In this document: piece by piece, positions 59,522 to 64,000 of the stretch
Layout of the letters: the number at the start of each line of letters is the position of its first letter
How positions within the stretch are numbered: the first letter of the stretch is position 1
Source of the DNA: Kalaharituber pfeilii
Lineage: Eukaryota > Ascomycota > Pezizomycetes > Pezizales > Pezizaceae
DNA: 64,000 bases
Direction: 5' to 3'
Assembly (NCBI GenBank): GCA_015179045.1
Contig: WHUZ01000081.1
Location: 62,001 to 126,000, forward strand
The notes under the pieces: generated by a model
The model's input: only the letters and a program-made list of their open reading frames with translations
The model's database searches: none
Told to the model about the DNA's origin: nothing
Made by a program: the position numbers and the translations under genes

Positions 59522-62126
59522 GTTGAATGTGTCGTGCGTTCGTTCGTCCGTGCACAGCTGGGTCGGTTGAGCTTGCTCGTTCGCTCGTTCGTTCTTTCAC
59601 GACCGCCGCCGTCGTCGTCGCCGTCGCCGCTGCTCGATTGGCTAGCCGTTGTTGTTGCACCCTGAGTGGTCAGAGAGAGACAACGCCCACGAGACCAGAA
59701 CGGAAATTGAGGCTGCCGTGTGCTGCGTGAGTGAGTGCGTGTGGGGGTGGGGTGGGGAGGCGAGCCGAGTGGGTGGTGGTGGGGGGGGGGGGGGGGGGGG
59801 GGAGGGGTCGATGTGGGGGAGGGTGGAGGGGGAGGGGGGAGGGGGAGGGAAGGGGGGAGAGTGGGGAAGGGGGAGAGGAGGAGGACGAAGACGAGAGGGG
59901 CGGCAGACAGACGAGACGGCTGGGTGCGAGTGGGTGCGAATGTGAGGCAGGCTAACTAGAGGCTCCGCCGCCGCATCGTTATCGGGCGTTCCAGCAGCAG
60001 TCACCTCAGGTGCTCTCCGGCGTGAGTGGCCGGGGGGCTCCCTGGACCGCCTTGGGCTTGTCGAGTGGGTAGGGTTCGTGCTGCAAGCGGGCTGTAGGCA
60101 CCCCGTCGCTAAGGCAACGCCGGTAACGCTCTCGGCGCGCAGCAGTCGGGTCTGGGGCGTGTGTTACGCACTTACATGTATGCCTGTCCAATCAGAGGCC
60201 GCGCAAACGTATGCCGCAGGAAGGGCGCATAGACACCGCATAATCGATGCTTCCTCTAGCAGCACCACAGGTAGAAGCTGAAGGGGTATATATATATGGC
60301 TGCTGCGGAAGACCGACACCCTCGACCGGCCGCTCCCCACGAATCGGAGACAGTTTGGCTCACGTCAAGAGATCACCGTAAGGAAAGTGTCAACCTGGTC
60401 CTTGAGCCCGGCGTCCGGTCACGCTGCCCGCATTAACCCCGTCGTATGATATGGCCCAATGATCATCCCAGCCCTTAGGCTCGTTCTACTCTTTTGTCAA
60501 CCGGCATTCGTGATACGAATACGGCTACGCTATGCGTATACGAGATTCAAGCGCAGCATCCCCCAAGCAAGAAAAAAACAGAAACTTGCATAAACCCTCG
60601 TCCTCTGCCCTTGCATCTGGTTGGTTCAGGCAAGCAAGCTAGTAAACGTTTAACCCACCCACCTATCATCCTATGTGGGGGAAACAAACACCATCCATTG
60701 GCGCCAAATGCATGCACGCCATGGGGGCCAATGGACCTAACAGGTGCTAGTGTATCCCTTCAAACACACAAGCGAACGCAAGCCAAGCCCCATGCAAAGC
60801 CAATGGCGACCCCGTAAGAACCACCGATCCGATTATCCTGTGACAACAGCTTGCATGAAACCAATGCTACAAAGCACTCTACCTAAACTCTCCCAGACTC
60901 ACAAGAAACATGCACGGTGGCCGAGAAGTAACTCTACGTTGTTCCCAAGACACGCACCTAGGAATTAAGGGTTCAAACCTTGGTTTTGCTTGACTTGCTA
61001 GATTGCAAGCTAAGGTTTATGTAGAGCTAGGAAGGTAGGCTGCGTCCGGTTTCTCCACACTAATTTAGACTGACAGCTGAAAGGGTCCAGTTCCACCAGT
61101 TAGAAAGCTTTCGAAAACTTGGAATTAGGAGATATTCTAGTCTGGTTGCAACCAGACTAGAGATATTCTCACCATTGTTTTACGATTAACGGCCTCAGGA
61201 AATATCTACATTCGTGCTTAACCCATTAGAGCACAATCCCGTGAGAATACCAACGAGCGCTGAACTCTGAAGCTTTTTCTTTTTCTTTTTCTTTTTCTTT
61301 CTAAGAAAAAAACTTTAATCGTCCATTCACACCCATAAACTATTTACTAGAAATCCGTCCTGCTTATCTTCCCTACCGTCCAGCTACCCCGCCAAAACGG
61401 AGGTTCAATAGTTTGTAAGTTCCCAATCGCTGCATATCGTATCATGCAAACCACAGCTCCCGTCCTATCAGCTCCCGGTAACATCCCATACACCTACTGT
61501 CTACCCCTCTCTCCGTGTAGCCGCTTCCTTTTCCCCTCCTCCAATCCTTTAGTAACAGATGCCTTCGATTAGAATCAGTAACTCCCATATTTTTCCCCAT
61601 TGCGTGATTTAACAAAGACAAGAATGACCAACATTAGATAACACGGTATTGGAAATTGTCGTCGCGCAAAATAACCAACAGAGCATTATGAAAAATGGAA
61701 AAAAACCCACCAATACAATGTAAAAAAAAAAAAAAAAAAAAAAAAAAAGGGAAAGCAAAACACAGTAAAAACCCCCACAAAAAGTGGGAAATATCACTAG
61801 AAGTTTTGAATTAGATGAGAAACGCATCATGGCGAGGATAAAGAGCTGGAATCAAAACAGGGAGGGGAGGAAAAATACGAACAAAGATACCCAATTTATA
61901 ATACACTCGAAGAGCAAATCAGAATAACAGGAAAAAGAAAACCGAAAAACGCTAATTTTGACTCGATGCATCAAAGTTTTGTGGCGTAGCTAGCCGAAAA
62001 GTCAACCCCGGATTTTTGACTTCCGCGTTGATGGTAAAAATCCGTACATAATCATATGTGCATGGTGCACGGCGGACCTATAATGACGGTAAAGGGTGCG
62101 CTTGGGTAATTTATCATCAGAGCCAC
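59522..62126. other. Intergenic ATG22 / MED14
   Basis: About 2.6 kb. It holds a G-rich block (59770-59885) with a 22-nt G-run (59781-59802), a TATATATATG at about 60289, a CTTTTT repeat (61275-61302), an A-run at about 61722-61748 and the palindrome at 61129-61169. The GC-rich, repetitive stretch next to 59521 is the ATG22 promoter/5' UTR. No gene recognised. Confidence 0.55.
61129..61169. mobile_element. Palindrome flanked by 10-bp direct repeats
   Basis: GAGATATTCT occurs at 61129-61138 and again at 61160-61169. Between them lies the palindrome AGTCTGGTTGCAACCAGACT (with flanking T/A it is a 26-bp perfect palindrome). The arms belong to the AACCAGACTA decamer family. The arrangement looks like a target-site duplication around two fused transposon ends. 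Confidence 0.45.
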
Positions 62127-63967
62127 CTATGGCTGCCGTTGATTTACTGGGCCTGCTCCCATGGGAAGAACTAAAGTCGCCGTGGTTGGTAAGGCATTTG
62201 GGCCCTGAATGCTTCCACCTTGGGACTGCGTACCTGAACCCATTCCAGCACCACCATGATTTGGCATAATCAAACTATGTATCTTCCTAATCGCGTTTCC
62301 TACACTACCCAAATGCGCAGCCAGCCCGGTTCTCAACGGCATTGTCCCCCTAATCCCCGTATCACTCCAGAACTGCGCCAGCGACACCGCTGGAACCCTA
62401 TTGCCTCCGGCTGTTGTCCCGCCAGCTGTTGTCCCGCCAGCTAAAGCAGCATCCCGGACATGCCACCAGTATTGACTCTTTCTCACTTTGAGCTGAATGT
62501 CAATGACATGATTGCGCCGCGGGTAGTCCATGCGATACCATTCTGTTGACCTAGACAATACGAAAAGGTCACCCTCCGGGGTATCGTTCTCAATCTCTTC
62601 CAATGCAACCAGGATATTTTGCGTAACAGCCAACGTCTGCACCACCATTTCTAGACCCATACCATTCAAGTGCTGTTCCAAGAAATGCTTGATTCGAGTA
62701 TGTGGACTTCCTTCTGGTAAATGAAGTTGCATATTTTTATCTCCGGAAAATGAGATCTCAGCCGTCGCGTTCGGTTCCCTTCCATATGTGAAGGCAATTC
62801 TACCCAAAGAGACGTGGTGGCATGCAAGTTTATACTTTCGAATAACTTTGACAAAACCAATCAACCTCTCTATGCGGTATAACCTCTCAACTATAGCTTC
62901 TATAATTGAATCTCCCACTGGTACCATAAATCGCAAAGCAAACCCCCCACTCTGAAGATGGAATGCAACATCAGTGTCTGAGGGTTGTATATTCGTTGAC
63001 TGCAGCTGCGTCATTGGGTCCTTCGCTCGTCCTCGAACAATCATTTTGGCTGTGCCGTTAGTAGAGAGTCCATGGAAACTGACTACCAGAACATTCATAG
63101 CCCAGTCTTGTTTCATTAATGCATCGAATCTTATCAGCAAATCCGGTATTTGCACCGCTGGGTCAGTTGTTGCGGAAGGGCGCATTGTGTATTGAACCCC
63201 TTTGGCGTTTAGTATACGGGCATTGACGTAATGGGATATTATGCCACATGCCATTTTTTCGAGGTTGTCAAGAAATTGGTACGTGACATTGGGAGTTCCT
63301 GTTACTGGTATACGTTGAACATCTGGCATGAGATAGCCCTTTGCTGCCTCTTGTCTAAATGGAATCTGTAAGTTATGCGTCAATTACAGCATGCTATTCT
63401 GTGATGGGCTTACATTTCTGCTACCCACCAGCTCTCACCAAGGTCTCCAAAAACAATAACAATGATCCAATTCTTTTTCCATGACTTCCGCCGCATGTAA
63501 GTTAGATATTTGGTTGCCGGACCAAACCATTCCTTCAGCGTATTCGGATCAATTTGCATCAGTTTCATAATCTCCCACCCTGTACTCTTTGCCCTCATTT
63601 CTATTTCTTCCTGCAACATTAAGAATCGTAGCCGAGCAAAGTTTTGCCCCATGGAACTCCAGTCAGGCTTCAAGTCAGACTTCGGGTCGTTCAGAACCCC
63701 CTCCGCCCGCATCACCCTAGGATGGGGTTGTTGTAGAGCGAATCTTCCTGTGATTGGCTCAATTTGTACTGTGAGGAGACGAGTCGGAGTCAATTGTATG
63801 TTTAGAGAAGATTTGAAGCTATCGGTATCAGACGTCATAAGCGACAGGCATGACTGGGGAAATATTGGCATAGCAGCAAGGTTGTCTCTGATAGCAGTCA
63901 ATATATGCTTTGCATGTAAGGCGGTGACGGTCTTTATCAGTTCCTCTGCCGATACAAACTTGGTATT
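62127..63967 (-). CDS. MED14: Mediator subunit 14 (Rgr1), 3' part
   Basis: Backbone subunit of Mediator that joins head, middle and tail modules. Only the last two exons are in the window (63414-63967 and 62127-63354, 593 aa); the exon starts at 63967 after a CTCTAG acceptor and the gene continues beyond the right edge. Recognisable blocks are IVIVFGDLGESWWVAEI, then (after an acceptor chosen at TTTAG at 63355 to keep phase) QEAAKGYLMPDVQRI, LEEIENDTPEGDLF and the basic WYRMDYPRRNHVIDIQLKVR. A duplicated 18-bp unit in the C-terminal part gives GGTTAGGTTAGG. The tail is Gly/Ala/Pro-rich. Confidence 0.88.
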
Positions 63968-64000
63968 CTAGAGCGATATCAGTAAAAGTTCTACCCATCA

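Noticed and set aside
61275..61302. CTTTTT repeat as telomere-like sequence
   Set aside because: It is a simple pyrimidine microsatellite, not TTAGGG.

Overview
This 64 kb window is nuclear DNA of a filamentous ascomycete (Pezizomycotina). The evidence is a set of single-copy fungal genes interrupted by short introns (mostly 50-200 nt, GT..CTRAC-like branch..AG), a CYP52-type P450, five-finger NAB2, and TAF1 without bromodomains. A finer placement such as Pezizomycetes would be a guess. Gene models below were built by joining exons by hand at splice sites that keep frame and restore conserved protein sequence; most close exactly on a whole number of codons.

Layout. 1-2.9 kb: gene-poor, with small inverted-repeat elements and a 47-bp tandem repeat. 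2.9-15.3 kb: MTG1 (-), COQ2 (+), TMA20/MCTS1 (-), a U1-type zinc-finger protein (+), SF3B6/p14 (-), cullin-3 (-). 15.3-22.8 kb: a gene-poor island with one orphan ORF, a decayed GH20 hexosaminidase tail, hairpins, diverged repeats and a 0.68-kb inverted-repeat element. 22.8-41 kb: a CYP52-like P450 (+), NAB2 (+), CWF19L1/DRN1 (+), OCT1 (-), TLS1/C9orf78 (+), RTG2 (+), TGS1 (-). 41-45 kb: second gene-poor island. 45-64 kb: PDI1 (+), GRASP/GRH1 (-), TAF1 (-), ATG22 (-), and the 3' part of MED14 (-), which runs off the right edge.

The genes are housekeeping and are not a functional cluster. RNA processing is over-represented (SF3B6, WBP4-like protein, CWF19L1, TLS1, TGS1, NAB2). Mitochondrial functions are MTG1, COQ2, OCT1 and RTG2; transcription is TAF1 and MED14; secretion and vacuole functions are PDI1, GRH1 and ATG22. 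TMA20/zinc finger and OCT1/TLS1 are head-to-head pairs with 0.3-0.4 kb between start codons.

The most unusual signals are: (1) a family of small non-coding elements with CTGGCTATAATGAA-type inverted termini in three places; (2) a decamer AACCAGACTA scattered in gene-poor DNA and once forming a palindrome between 10-bp direct repeats; (3) broken frames in COQ2 and CWF19L1 at short runs, with a GA-AG intron also in CWF19L1; (4) very long C/G homopolymers. No CRISPR, rRNA or convincing tRNA gene was seen.
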